Positions 1-10,133 of a stretch of DNA of 64,000 nucleotides are shown in pieces; within the stretch, counting starts at the first letter, position 1; each line of letters begins with the position of its first letter. The notes beneath the pieces are model-generated. The model ran no database searches. It was not told the DNA's origin and saw only the letters and a list, made by a program, of their open reading frames with translations. The stretch is taken from the NCBI GenBank assembly GCA_963971425.1, contig OZ020525.1, positions 10,089,560-10,153,559 on the forward strand, read 5' to 3'. Both the position numbers and the translations under genes were made by a program. The stretch comes from Bryoerythrophyllum caledonicum (lineage: Eukaryota; Streptophyta; Bryopsida; Pottiales; Pottiaceae).

Positions 1-358
1 TCCGAGCTGTACAAAAAAAGCAAAAGCAACTCGCTGGATGTCGGAAATACATGCGGGAAAAGTACCCGAAAAGTGAGGTAAAGAAAGCGAGCCATGGTTG
101 ACGAAGGCGCGACCACAAAGCTTGAAAGCCACGCCTTTTTTCCATTGTTTCATGTGGGAAGGTTCTGCGAGACGTGCAACACCGTTACCCGGAAAGTGAA
201 CGGAGCTAAATATGGGGCAACCAACTCATAACACAAGGGACAAGAAAAAGGGTTCAAGAATTTTTAAAGAGTCAACATCAAATGATAGAAATGACCTCCA
301 AGAAATAATCTAAGGAGCTCCTCAATTATGTCATGGATTTCGCAACATGGCTTTTGAG
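1..358. other. Unassigned left edge
   Basis: No gene is recognised. A short lysine-rich open stretch on the plus strand at about 3-113 could be the tail of an old coding sequence or transposon frame, but it matches nothing I know and closes with several stops. The rest is AT-rich and leads into the first TTAA-flanked element. Confidence 0.4.
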
Positions 359-1289
359 TTAACCCCTAAAGGACCAAACGTCCCCTCGGGGTCATTTTGG
401 ATTTTGGGCATGTACCTACAATTCGAAAAAAAATCCTTTTTTAATGAATTATTTTTTCAAGATAGGATCTGATAAGAGCTTCGTGGAGATTTTTTTTTGT
501 TTATTTTTGGATTTGTGGTTTGAAAGTTAGTACCACTTAAAGCCAAAAGTGGGACTTCGGGCACCTCCAAAATTTTTGACAAAAGTTTCTATTGACATTG
601 AGATTTTTCACACATGTAAAGAATATTTCTTTATTTATAAATTTTCAAAAAAAAATCTTGTCTTTAGTGTAAAAAGGCATTTTATTCCAAGTCAAACATT
701 TTCACACATTGTCGGGCAACGGGGGAAAAAAACTTCATCTTTTCTACATAAAACCTAGAGATCTTCATATTTTTCACTTTTTTTTTTTACCAACAATATA
801 TGGTGAAAACCTTTTTATTGACAGTTTGGATTATCATTTGAATACATACGTAGTTTGCAAAAAAATAAAACGTGAAATGGCAATTTTTGAACCTCCACTC
901 CTTGCACACTTGTTTTGAATATGCTACCCCCTTTTTTTACCTCTAAAAATTGGTGTGTTGGGAAATAACGTCATGCTTAAGACAATGGTAAAAGATTTAG
1001 GCCTTGTACAATGCAAAAATTTGATACAAAATGAAGTCAAAGTCAGCTGATCTACTCAACGTAGGGATGAAAATGAACCATTGTTTTGACTTTAAACACT
1101 AAAATCTATCAATTCGTGCGGTGGATTGCAACCAAAATTTGATGGCATGTTTATATGGAAGTCTTTTTTAAGATCTTACGGTTGAAAATCCAAAATTAAC
1201 TTTAAGTTGTGATTTTCATGTCTCTTTTTGACAGTGGCAGTTTTGGACTGGTTATAGAGCGAATTAGGTCGTGGTCCTTTAGGGGTTAA
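359..1289 (+). mobile_element. piggyBac-like MITE, subfamily A, copy 1
   Basis: Non-autonomous element bounded by TTAA on both sides (359-362 and 1286-1289), with terminal inverted repeats that begin CCCCTAAAGGACC and end GGTCCTTTAGGGG. TTAA target sites plus a TIR starting with a run of C are the hallmark of piggyBac-superfamily elements. Internal length is 923 bp and there is no transposase frame, only short overlapping ORFs that recur in every copy and are not genes. The next element is nearly the same sequence in reverse orientation. Confidence 0.85.
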
Positions 1290-1375
1290 GGCAATGCTCC
1301 TATCATTTGCGCTATGACAATGAATTTTTGTGTCGGGCAAAAATGAATAGGCAAGTCATATCGAAGTTAATTGAG

Positions 1376-2303
1376 TTAACCCCTAAGGACCACGACCTAA
1401 TTTGCTCTAAAACCAGTCCAAAACTGCCACTGACAAAAAGAGACATGAAAATCACATTTTAAAGTGAATTTTGGATTTTCAATCATAAGATCTTAAAATA
1501 GACTTCCATATAAACATGCCATCAAATTTTGGTTGCAATCCACCGCACGAATTGATAGATTTTAGTGTTTAAAGTCAAAACAATGGTTCATTTTCATCCC
1601 TACGTTGAGTAGATCAGCTGACTTTGACTTCATTTTGTATCAAATTTTTGCATTGTACAAGGCCTAAATCTTTTACCATTGTCTTAAGCATGACGTTATT
1701 TCCCAGTACACCAATTTTTAGAGGTAATAAAGGGGTGTAGCATATTCAAAACAAGTGTGCAAGGATTGGAGGTTCAAAAATTGCCATTTCACGTTTTATT
1801 TTTTTGTGAACTACATATGCGTTCAAATGATAATCCAAACGGTCAATAAGAAGGTTTTCACCATGTATTGTTGGTAAAAAAAAAAAGTGAAAAATATGAA
1901 GATCTCTAGGTTTTATGTAGAAAAGATGAAGTTTTTTTCCCCCGTTGCCCGACAATGTGTGAAAATGTTTGACTTGGAATAAAATGCCTTTTTACACTAA
2001 AGACAAGATTTTTTTTGAAAATTTCTAAATAAAGAAATATTCTTTATATGTGTGAAAAATCTCAATGTCAATAGAAACTTTTGTCAAAAATTTTGGAGGT
2101 GCCCGAAGTCCCACTTTTGGCTTTAAGTGGTACTAACTTACAAACCACAAATCCAAATAAAAATTAAAAAATATCTCCACGAAGCTCTTATCAGATCCTA
2201 TCTTGAAAAATAATTCATTAAAAAAGGATTTTTTTTTGAATTGTAGGTACATGCCCAAAATCCAAAATGACCCCGGGGGGACGTTTGGTCCTTTAGGGGT
2301 TAA
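1376..2303 (-). mobile_element. piggyBac-like MITE, subfamily A, copy 2 (inverted)
   Basis: Reverse-complement copy of the element at 359-1289, again flanked by TTAA (1376-1379 and 2300-2303), with a 920-bp body. The ends read CCCCTAAGGACC and GGTCCTTTAGGGG, so one A is missing in the left TIR. The 86 bp between the two copies (1290-1375) is unrelated AT-rich sequence. Together they form a long inverted repeat able to fold into a hairpin of about 920 bp. Confidence 0.85.
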
Positions 2304-2690
2304 CGTTGGATGACCTATCACCACCACGAACCCCATAACCAACAACCTAATGTGGACCAAAACCACCACCCACCCACCCCATTTCCGAAATTTTAGGAAG
2401 TCAGTTATGATTGGGTGTCAGTTTATGATTGGTTCAAAGCTCTCGGTTTTTAGTCTCTTGCAGAAGTGGTCATTAGTACAACTTACTGTGGAAATAGAGA
2501 GTTCTGTATGTCCAGAATGGGTCACGGCTCACTACCCACTGTGAAAATTTGTAGCAATTTCAATATGAAGAAATAAATGGTCACGACAATTGCAATATTC
2601 ATGAAATCCTATTTTGAATTCCCAAAAATTGTCTTACCACGTACACAAACGCTCAGCAAGGTTAAGTTGGTGGTTATAGGTCATCCAACC
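2304..2690. mobile_element. Small TIR element wedged between two piggyBac-like MITEs
   Basis: The ends are inverted copies of one sequence: GTTGGATGACCTATCACCACC at 2305-2325, and its near-perfect reverse complement ending at 2689. The body is about 385 bp and carries no gene. It is bordered on both sides by the TTAA target sites of the neighbouring elements. It could be an independent MITE with TTAA duplications of its own, or the ends of an older element split by later insertions. Confidence 0.5.
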
Positions 2691-3643
2691 TTAACCCCTA
2701 AGGTACCAAGACAGTTTTACACCAAAAACACTTCAAAATTAATGGATTACAGTGCAATGAATAAAGAAGGTAACAAAAACTTTTATTTTTAGTTCTGACC
2801 GTAGGATCTCAATAAAGGCTTATTAAGTAATACATGTACAAAATTTCATAAACTTTGACCGCACGGATTGAAAGATTATAGTGTTTGAAGTCAAGCAAAT
2901 GGTTCATTTTCTTCCCAGCGTTTAGTGGATCAACAGACTTTGACTTCAGTTGGTGTCAAAAAATTTCACTACACAAGGTCTAAATCTATTACCATCTTGT
3001 TAAGCATGACTTAAGCTCCTTACACACCAATTTTTAGAGGTAGAGACAGGGTGTAGCACATTCAAAACAAGTGTGCAAGGAGTGGAGGCTCGAAATTTGT
3101 TAATTCACACTTTAATTTTTTTTGAACTTAATATGTTTTCGATTGATAATCCGAATGGTCAATAAGAAGGTTTACATTACATATTGTTGTGGAAAAAATA
3201 AAAAGTGAAAAATATGAAGATCTCTAGGTTTTATGTGGAAAAGAAGAAGTTTTTTTGGTACCTTGCCCGACAATGAGTGACAATGTGTGAAAATGTTTGA
3301 CTTGGGTTGGTATGCTATTTTTCACTAAAGACAAGAACTTTTTTTTGACAACATGGAGGGAAATAATATTACTTGCAAGTACTCAAAATCTCACTTTCAA
3401 TAGAGTGTCCTATCAAAAGTTTTTGGAGGTGCCTGAGGTGCCTGCCCTCCCCATTTAAAATTCAAAACCCTATAACTTTTTTATCAAATGTCCAATTTAG
3501 GAAAAAATTGTTTTCCCACTAAGGTCTTGGTAATGTCTTGCTATAGTAAAAATTTCCAAGTGGAATGTTGGAAATTGACACCATAGGAACCTGACCGATT
3601 TTTCAAAAAGCCAAATTTGGACATTTGGTCCTTTAGGGGTTAA
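2691..3643 (-). mobile_element. piggyBac-like MITE, subfamily B, copy 1
   Basis: TTAA-flanked element (2691-2694 and 3640-3643) of 945 bp with TIRs CCCCTAAGGTACC and GGTCCTTTAGGGG. Its interior shares blocks with subfamily A, for example the stretch around TCAAACATTTTCACACA and the TGCCCGACAATG region. The remaining sequence differs, so it is treated as a second subfamily. No transposase frame is present. Orientation is opposite to the copies at 30.1 and 43.6 kb. Confidence 0.8.
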
Positions 3644-4305
3644 GGAATGTGGAGAGAGGGAATGTTCTCGATGCGGCCACTCGACCCCGCCCAACTCAGT
3701 GCCCCATATTTTCCACACGTGCTAGAAACACCCGGGCTGCGGGCAGCTTGTCGGAATAAAAAAGCAGGCCGACAGTTGGTCTTCGTGGCGGGCCCTACGA
3801 TACCACGCATATACCCGGTGGTTATTATCGCAGATCCCCGGATGTTTCGTCGCTGCCTTCCTATCTCCTCTCTTCGGCACCTAAAACCGTTACGAACAAC
3901 AAAGCCGTTACATACCAGAAAGTGCTTCTTGTTAAATTGACCGTGGATCTGCCAGATCGACGGTCCCGGTGCGTAGAGACGGTTTTAGGTCGTCGTGCGG
4001 GAACAAGATTCATCGCACACTAAGACTGTTCAACAAGCCGTTGCCAGTCGGGATTCTCAGAAAGTTCTTGCTCATTCATTGCGAGAGCCTGCTTGCGGCG
4101 CAAGATTTCCAGGGTTTCTCCCTTGTCTGTCTGCTATTTAGCTGCGTTCGCGGTCTTTTTCTGGAGGAGCTCTATTGAGGAGTGCTTGTTTGTTTTGACA
4201 GGACTTGTGTAGAGAAAGAATTTGAGTTTTTGCAAGTTTCTGTATTTCGTTCGGAGAGGAATTCGAGTTTTGGCTTTTTTGGAGGAGGTGGTGGAGGTTG
4301 TTGAG
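3644..4305 (+). promoter_or_regulatory. Putative promoter/5' leader of the small gene at 4306
   Basis: Unlike the AT-rich repeats around it, this stretch is GC- and CpG-rich and has no long frame with family similarity. It contains an inverted pair (CACCTAAAACCGTTACGAAC at 3880-3899 and ACGGTTTTAGGTCGTCG near 3979). A transcribed leader probably starts within 3950-4200. No clear TATA box was found, so the promoter call rests on composition and position only. Confidence 0.35.
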
Positions 4306-5252
4306 ATGTCGCTTCGGACGAGTCGCATTGTGAGGAAGTACGCGCCGTTTTACACCAGGGTGCGCGACAGTGAGGGGTCGGACTCCGACAGCGGAATGCG
4401 CTCGAGTTTCCACCTGGCGCGGCCGTCGTCGTCGTTCACTTGGCTGCACCGCGCGTTCTCCACGCAGGCGCACCATGTGCCGTTGTCTGAGAGTCCGAAG
4501 CGGGAGCTCCGGATGAGGTCCGCGACGAAGGTGAGGAGACATCAGCAGCAGGCGAAGCGGCAGCAGAAGAAGCACTTCCCTCGGCTGTGGTGGTGAGCGC
4601 GTGGTGGAGGACGTCTCGCTATTCTTTTGCACTTCTAATGTGCGCGGCCTTGACGACTTCCGGCGGCGATGAGATTTCTTTTCCTCCAGTCTGGTGACGA
4701 GCGCCGGTTCCGGCTCTTCTTCCAAGAGCGTCGAGATCAATGCCACGCTGTGGATGCCAACGGTGAGGTGACTGAAGCCTGGCGGGAAGTATCTGGCAAC
4801 ATAATTTTGCTTCAAATAGGATTTTGTATAGTATCATTTTTTACCAAGAATCGGCTGGATTTGCACCTTGCAGTTCTGTTTTCGAAGTATCTGTTTGATA
4901 CTTAGACCGTTTCTTAGAGGATTTTAGCTAGAGCGACTGAGCTGAAATGCTTAACAATCGGCTTGTGCTCTCCTGAAAAGCTAACAGATCACAGTTACGT
5001 AGTAATTGAACATGGTTGTCAAGCAACCAAACTCCAATGTGAAACTCTTATTGGCATTTTCAATTGATCCCTGACGGGCTTGTACATCATCGGACTCACT
5101 CATGCATGTTGCTTTCTGAATTTTGTTCTTTCATTTGATTTTTGTCTGAATTTTGCTGCTGCTTGCCTTCGTATACTTGCTATCACCGTCGTAGGATACT
5201 TGCATTATCACCGTAGTCCTTAACATGTGGTTTCTGTCTCTCTTGCAGTTGA
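4306..5252 (+). CDS. Small basic Ser/Arg-rich protein, unknown function, two exons
   Basis: The first ATG of the open frame is at 4306 and the frame closes with TGA at 4594-4596, giving 96 residues. A strong donor (TG/GTGAGC) starts at 4593 and overlaps that stop. Spliced to an acceptor after CTCTTGCAG at 5248, the frame would read one more codon (Cys) and stop at 5250-5252, so the protein is 96-97 residues either way. It is rich in Arg, Ser, His and Gln, with an acidic DSEGSDSDSG patch near residue 23 and a basic glutamine-rich C-terminus. I recognise no family. The GC-rich body, CpG-rich leader and plausible intron favour a real gene. The long minus-strand frame overlapping it (4138-4815) is probably a shadow. 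Presence of a gene is moderately supported; its function is unknown. Confidence 0.4.
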
Positions 5253-5445
5253 CAGGATGAAGGATGTTTGTGGGAGCGACATTATTCTGTTTCCATCAGC
5301 ATACTCGACAGGCAAGACTCCCGCAACAATGTTGAACGTTCGGTCGCTTATTTGAGATCAATGTGTTGTGTGTGAACTGTCTTGTTATGATATACTGTGT
5401 ACGTGTAGTTGTATTCTGAGTCCGGTTATTGAACAACGTTTGAAC
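5253..5445. other. Probable 3' UTR with internal direct repeat
   Basis: Downstream of the small gene. A 33-bp sequence (TACTGTGTACGTGTAGTTGT and following) at 5393-5425 is repeated with few changes about 75 bp later, at 5468-5500, just inside the next element. No coding frame. Confidence 0.35.
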
Positions 5446-5905
5446 ACTATTGACGTTTCTTATGTCCGGTTACTATGTACGTGTAGTTGTATACTGAGTT
5501 CGGCAACGTTTTTTCTTGGGCAGTTCGGGAACTGAGCAAGGATTATTTGTAGAATGACAAACCCAACCTTCCAGAAGAAGGTTTATTACCATATCTTGTA
5601 GTTGGGAAAATAGAAACCAAGAGTGTTTACAAGCTCTAAATATTATGTGGATAAAGTTTAGTTTGTATCCTGTTTGAAAATATGTGAAAATGTTGAAATG
5701 GAAATGATTTTATGATGATATTCGTTATGAAAGGATTTATAATCTTTCACTAAACAAACATTCTCTTGTGGACCAATCTGATTTTGCTTCATGAAGACCA
5801 AGGAAAAGAGTGTAGATGAATATATTATTTATGATCAACCTTATGTAATGGTAAATGTAAAATATAAATGAATTACCTCACTAAAATCCAAGAAACGTCA
5901 ATAGT
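5446..5905. mobile_element. Short TIR element (MITE candidate)
   Basis: A perfect 16-bp inverted repeat, ACTATTGACGTTTCTT at 5446-5461 and its reverse complement at 5890-5905, bounds 460 bp of non-coding sequence. Two 16-mers matching this way at such spacing are unlikely by chance, so this is read as a MITE inserted in the 3' region of the upstream gene. The target-site duplication is unclear. Confidence 0.45.
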
Positions 5906-5934
5906 ATTGGTATGTGTATTAAAAGGGAGCAAAC

Positions 5935-6313
5935 TAAGATAAGTTTTTGTAACCAATCAAAATCTATAATTGACACCTATACAATTGAGGTATATCCATA
6001 CAATTGAGGTATATTCAATCCACTTCCATCCCATTACAACCCTTTCACCTTCCAGGGGAGGTTTGCTATCAATCACGAACCCATACGTTTGGTCACCATT
6101 ATAGGGGATACCTATTGATGGCCATTGGCGAAATATGGCATCACACTTTGAATATTCATAACTAATTCAAGTTTCATCGGAAAAAAATAAAATCACTTGA
6201 ATTGAATTTGTAATTGTATTGGGTATCACTAAATAATAAGTGTATTATTTTTTGTTCTTTTCATTTTCACACATTGCTTAACTTGTTGATTATTGGATGG
6301 GGGGTTTACCTTA
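5935..6313. mobile_element. MITE family C copy (TA-flanked, AGRTAAG TIR)
   Basis: Homologous over most of its length to 52020-52363. The left end reads TA/AGATAAG (5935) and the right end TTTACCT/TA (6313), degenerate forms of the TIRs at 52 kb. Shared blocks include GAGGTTTGCTAT(C/T)AATCA and the CACTTTGAA(A/T)A region. TA flanks would fit a Tc1/mariner (Stowaway-like) origin. No coding capacity. Confidence 0.5.
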
Positions 6314-6987
6314 GTTGTAGTACTTACGACCATAATTTATGGAACGTTAAAATTATTGTTATTTGTTTAAATACTTAGTTATAATAATATTAGTATCATT
6401 GTGTGCACTTTCTATTTTCCCAAATTAAGAAAAGATCAAAACAAAAAAAAGAATGATTTGATGTCCCTAGATTTAATCTTTTTGTGTTGTCAATAGTTAA
6501 TATACTTCATGACTAGTTTAATACTTCTTATAATTTATATAACAAGAAGCAGTCAAAACTAAATGAATTATATACTTTGTAGCATCAAAAAGATAATGAA
6601 AGAATCTAACTTCATAATTCAAACACAGATATAGAACAAACATGAGTTCTCTCCCAAATTTAGCAATAACTTCATTCAAACATAGATATAGACCAAACAT
6701 GAGTTCTCTTCCAAAATTAGCAATAACTTCATTGAGCTTACAGAAAGAGAATTTTTCAAATAAATTTACATACATTAAAGAAAATGTCAAAGTGGATTAA
6801 TACCAAAATCAAATTGAAGTAATTTTTGAGGGAAATAAGTGAGAATATAGAATCTTTTATGTAAAGAGGATATATTCTATGGTAATTTTACAAAAATAAA
6901 TCCAATCTTGTTGGAAATTAATATGTTTCTAATGTATTTAAAATCTTGATCACTTTCAGTACTCTAATATGATATTTAACCAAAATG
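6314..6987. repeat. AT-rich stretch with a 61-bp tandem duplication
   Basis: Within this gene-free AT-rich stretch, 6608-6730 holds two adjacent copies of a unit of about 61 bp (containing ACATGAGTTCTCT(C/T)CCAAA), differing by a few substitutions. The short minus-strand frame over it shows the same duplication in its translation, with LNEVIAKFGRELMF appearing twice. It has no known homologue and is probably not a gene. Confidence 0.5.
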
Positions 6988-7122
6988 TGGACTTTCAAAT
7001 GCCCATAACTCACTCAAATTTTGTCTAAATTGGACATATGAGGTGTTTTTGGACATTTACATTTCTTTATAAATGTCAAATACACCTCATACATCTAGTG
7101 AGTTATAATCTTCGAAAGGTTG
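6988..7122. repeat. Imperfect palindrome / hairpin
   Basis: ATGAGGTGTTTTTGGACATTTA (7038-7059) pairs with TAAATGTCAAATACACCTCAT about 10 bases further on. Outside this core, CATAACTCACT and AGTGAGTTAT continue the pairing. The result is a stem of roughly 50 bp with mismatches and a loop of about 10 nt. It could be the centre of a degraded foldback MITE or a small-RNA-type hairpin. Confidence 0.45.
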
Positions 7123-7222
7123 GAGATATTTTTACAGCTCTTGACGTACAACCAACAATATTCCTAGACTTTAGTTAAATACGAGATCTCTGCACACAAC
7201 ACGTGAACAAGTAAAATAAAAT

Positions 7223-8698
7223 TAAGGTAGAGGCACCCAATTCCGATCGGCCATCCAATTCCATTTGGTAGAGCATGCATCGCATGGTGTATGAAAATGG
7301 TAAATGCATGAAATGGTGCATGAAGCGACCCAAAACCGATAACTCAAAATCTGAAAACTCTAGTCATTATCGACATTGAGTCATGATGTGTGCAATTTTG
7401 GGTTGCTCCACCTCAATTGAGCTCTCATTGGGGGCCTTGCCTCAAAAGTCGAACAAGGCCGATCGGCATTGAGTATCCTCCACGAGTTGGTTTTCCATGG
7501 CATGTCTTCTCTCTTTTACTCATTCTCACTTGTTGGCATTGGGTGAAGGAGGCCACCAAATCTCACACTCTATAGTTTGATTATAAGCTCCGGTGGTTTC
7601 TAGACTTTTAAATCCTACATCAATTCCAAATCCTCTGTTTAAATTTGAAAAAATATCCGTTAGGTTTCATTCCTAATTCCAGATCTCCCTACATAAATGT
7701 TTTTGACATACAATGTCATTAGAGTCCCCAACTGGCTTAACCCCTAAAGGACCAGAGCCTCCTTCGGGGGGATTTCTGACTTTGGGCAGGTTCCTAAAAT
7801 TCGAAAAAAATTTCTTTTTCTCTGAATTTTTTTATTCTAGATTGCCTCTGATAAGAGCTTCGTGGACATATTTTTATTTTATTTTTTGGATTTGTGGTTT
7901 GAAAGTTAGTACCACTTAAAGCCAAAAGTGGGGAGACCAGGCACCTCCAAAAATTTTGACAAAAGTTTCTATTGACATTGAAATTTTTCACACACATAAA
8001 GAATATTTCCCTTTTTGTAAATTTTCAAAAAAATTCTTGTCTTTAGTGTAAAAAGGCATTATATTCCAAGTCAAACATTTTCACACACTGTTGGGCAACG
8101 GGGGAAAAAAAATTCATCTTTTCTACATAAAACCTAGAGATCTTCATATTTTTCACTTTTTATTTTTTCAAAAACAATATATGGTGCAAACCTTCTTATT
8201 GACCGTTTGGATTATCATTTGGATACATACGTAGTTCACAAAAAAATAAAACGTGAAATGACAATTTTTGAACCTCCACTCCTTGCACACTTGTTTTGAA
8301 TACGCTACACCCCTTTTTTACCTCTAAAAATTGGTGTGCTGGGAAATAACATCATGCTTAAGACAATGGTATAGGATTTAGACCTTGTACAATGCAAAAA
8401 TTTGATACAAAGTGAAGTCAAAGTCTGCTGATCTACTCAATGCAGGGAAGAAAATGAACCATTGTTTTGACTTTAAACACTAAAATCTATCAATCCGTGC
8501 GGTGGATTGCAACCAAAATTTAATGGCATGTTTATGTAGAAGTGTATTTTGAGATCTTACGGTTGAAAATCCAAAATTCACTTTAAGATGTGATTTTCAT
8601 GTCTCTTTTTGGCAGTGGCAGTTTTGGACTGGTTTTAGAGCGAAAGTGGTCGTGGTCCTTTAGGGGTTAAGTGATCAAAATTGGGTGCCTCTACCTTA
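7223..8698. mobile_element. MITE family C copy carrying a nested piggyBac-like MITE
   Basis: The outer ends are a perfect 20-bp inverted repeat: TAAGGTAGAGGCACCCAATT at 7223-7242 and its reverse complement at 8679-8698. Counting TA as the target site, the TIR starts AGGTAG. The TTAA-flanked element at 7737-8670 lies inside, close to the right end. Without it the host element is about 540 bp. The interior has no coding frame with family similarity. Confidence 0.6.
7737..8670 (+). mobile_element. piggyBac-like MITE, subfamily A, copy 3
   Basis: TTAA at 7737-7740 and 8667-8670 flank a 926-bp element with TIRs CCCCTAAAGGACC and GGTCCTTTAGGGG. It is in the same orientation as copy 1 and closely similar along its full length, with small indels and substitutions. 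No transposase frame. Confidence 0.85.
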
Positions 8699-9285
8699 GT
8701 TCAAAATTGGCAAACTGTGTTCAAGTGTACCATATTGTCCCTACACTAAATGTAACTAGTGTCCAAGTTCGCATTGTGTATCCACTCAACTAAACATAAA
8801 ATTGGAGTGTACTTCTTTTCTACGAACCAATTACCCTACTTTGCAGTGAGAATCCTTCTCGTTGATTGAAAGGGAGGAACATGGGAAAAAAACCATGTAA
8901 AGTTGGTACAATCTTCAAGAACAGAACACTCTTTGATGAAAGTGATCGATGTGGGTACAACCCAAAAAAAAAAAAAAACACGACAAGTTGAATGAATAGA
9001 AACAAGGCAGCAACGATTGATTGCTGCCACTTCGAAATGATTGACAGACAATCAGACTCACAGACAACCACCGAAATCCATCCAACAAGAAGTTGCGTAC
9101 AAGAATATCCTCAACAAAAACAGGAGATGAATGAGCAGGAACTGAGCAGGTTGCATTTTCAATAAGGATTGTGCTCCAATAACATGTGATGGAGCGACTC
9201 CAAAACACTGCAGCATCGAAATGATTTACAGAAAGTGTATGTATGAATTGAATGGAATGGGAGTATAAACTTACATGGCAGATCT
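8699..9285. other. Intergenic; probable 3' flank of the dehydratase fragment
   Basis: No gene or repeat recognised. The minus-strand frames here run antisense through low-complexity sequence (an A-run at 8969-8980). Part of the stretch may be the 3' UTR of the minus-strand exon ending at 9286. Confidence 0.3.
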
Positions 9286-9427
9286 CTAAGCGCGCATGGG
9301 GCTGGTGTCCATGGGATAGCTGCCGAGGACTCTCAAGAACGATGCGAATTCCTGCAAGTGACTGAGGGCATTCTGGGCGCGCTCCTCGGCCATGGACGCT
9401 TCGAAGTCGATGAAGAAGAGGTAGTCG
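9286..9427 (-). CDS. ADT: Arogenate/prephenate dehydratase, C-terminal exon (partial, cut by assembly gap)
   Basis: The minus-strand frame ending at the TAG of 9286-9288 encodes the end of the C-terminal ACT regulatory domain of plant arogenate/prephenate dehydratases. [20 protein letters not shown] and then [14 protein letters not shown] are near-diagnostic for this family, in which a conserved FEASMA..RAQNAL block precedes [12 protein letters not shown] at the extreme C-terminus. The enzyme makes phenylalanine from arogenate (or phenylpyruvate from prephenate) in plastids, and the ACT domain senses Phe. About 46 residues are visible before the run of N. I could not find the catalytic PDT-domain exons in the sequence beyond the gap, so this may be a true gene interrupted by the gap or an isolated terminal-exon fragment. 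Identity of the exon is sure; integrity of the gene is not. Confidence 0.8.
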
Positions 9428-9627
9428 NNNNNNNNNNNNNNNNNNNNNNNNNNNNNNNNNNNNNNNNNNNNNNNNNNNNNNNNNNNNNNNNNNNNNNNNN
9501 NNNNNNNNNNNNNNNNNNNNNNNNNNNNNNNNNNNNNNNNNNNNNNNNNNNNNNNNNNNNNNNNNNNNNNNNNNNNNNNNNNNNNNNNNNNNNNNNNNNN
9601 NNNNNNNNNNNNNNNNNNNNNNNNNNN
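9428..9627. other. Assembly gap (200 N)
   Basis: Exactly 200 undetermined bases, the size used for gaps of estimated or unknown length. Sequence on the two sides need not be adjacent in the genome, which matters for the dehydratase exon abutting it. Open frames running across the N run are artefacts. Confidence 0.98.
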
Positions 9628-10133
9628 AATTGATTGTGGCAGGTGAGCGCAAGCCACAAGCAGAGCGTGGAGGGCACGCGCGACGAGCGCGTAGACACCG
9701 CGGCGCTGGCACACACGCATGTGTCTGCATGACCAACATGGATTCGCTGCCTACCACCCTAACTTACCTTGGAGCTTCTCAACCGACGTCATGTTGATGC
9801 AAGCTTTCAACCAGAGCTTCTTCTAATGACAGCTCATCTGCGGGCAGTGGTTATAAACTCACGTTGAACCCATTATCGCGGAACAAGGTGAGCACTTGCA
9901 TTTTTGGTGATGAAGTCTTGATCATGTACTCCATGAATCTCCGATATCTGCATGTTCTCCCGCCTTCAATACCCCCGTTCTCCACTTCCGTTGCCCGATA
10001 CGAGTATGTTGCTTTTAGAGAGCGAGCTTAACTTCAGTTTTGAAATTCATGACAATAGCTATATTTTATAGCTGACGTAACTTCAATTTTGAAATTCATA
10101 ACAGTTCGTATTTTATGGATGATTTAACTTCAG
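9628..10133. repeat. Non-coding, first copy of a 110-bp direct repeat
   Basis: No gene recognised. About 9816-9928 (containing CACGTTGAACCCAT and GGAACAAGGTGAGCACTT) recurs in direct orientation at 10668-10774, on the other side of the ubiquitin-E1 fragment. Related AACTTCA(A/G)TTTTGAAATTCAT units at 10028 and 10080 precede the E1 fragment. Confidence 0.5.

Noticed and set aside
549..1955. Repeated 69-codon frames in the TTAA elements
   Set aside because: The same overlapping frames appear in several MITE copies on matching strands because the DNA is repeated; no domain, start context or conservation of coding.
4138..4815. 225-codon minus-strand frame over the small gene
   Set aside because: Arg/Pro/Leu-rich antisense shadow of a GC-rich island; no family similarity and no promoter on that side.
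8915..9757. Long minus and plus frames crossing the N run
   Set aside because: The 200 N are unknown bases, so continuity across them is meaningless; only the dehydratase C-terminus on the left side is supported.
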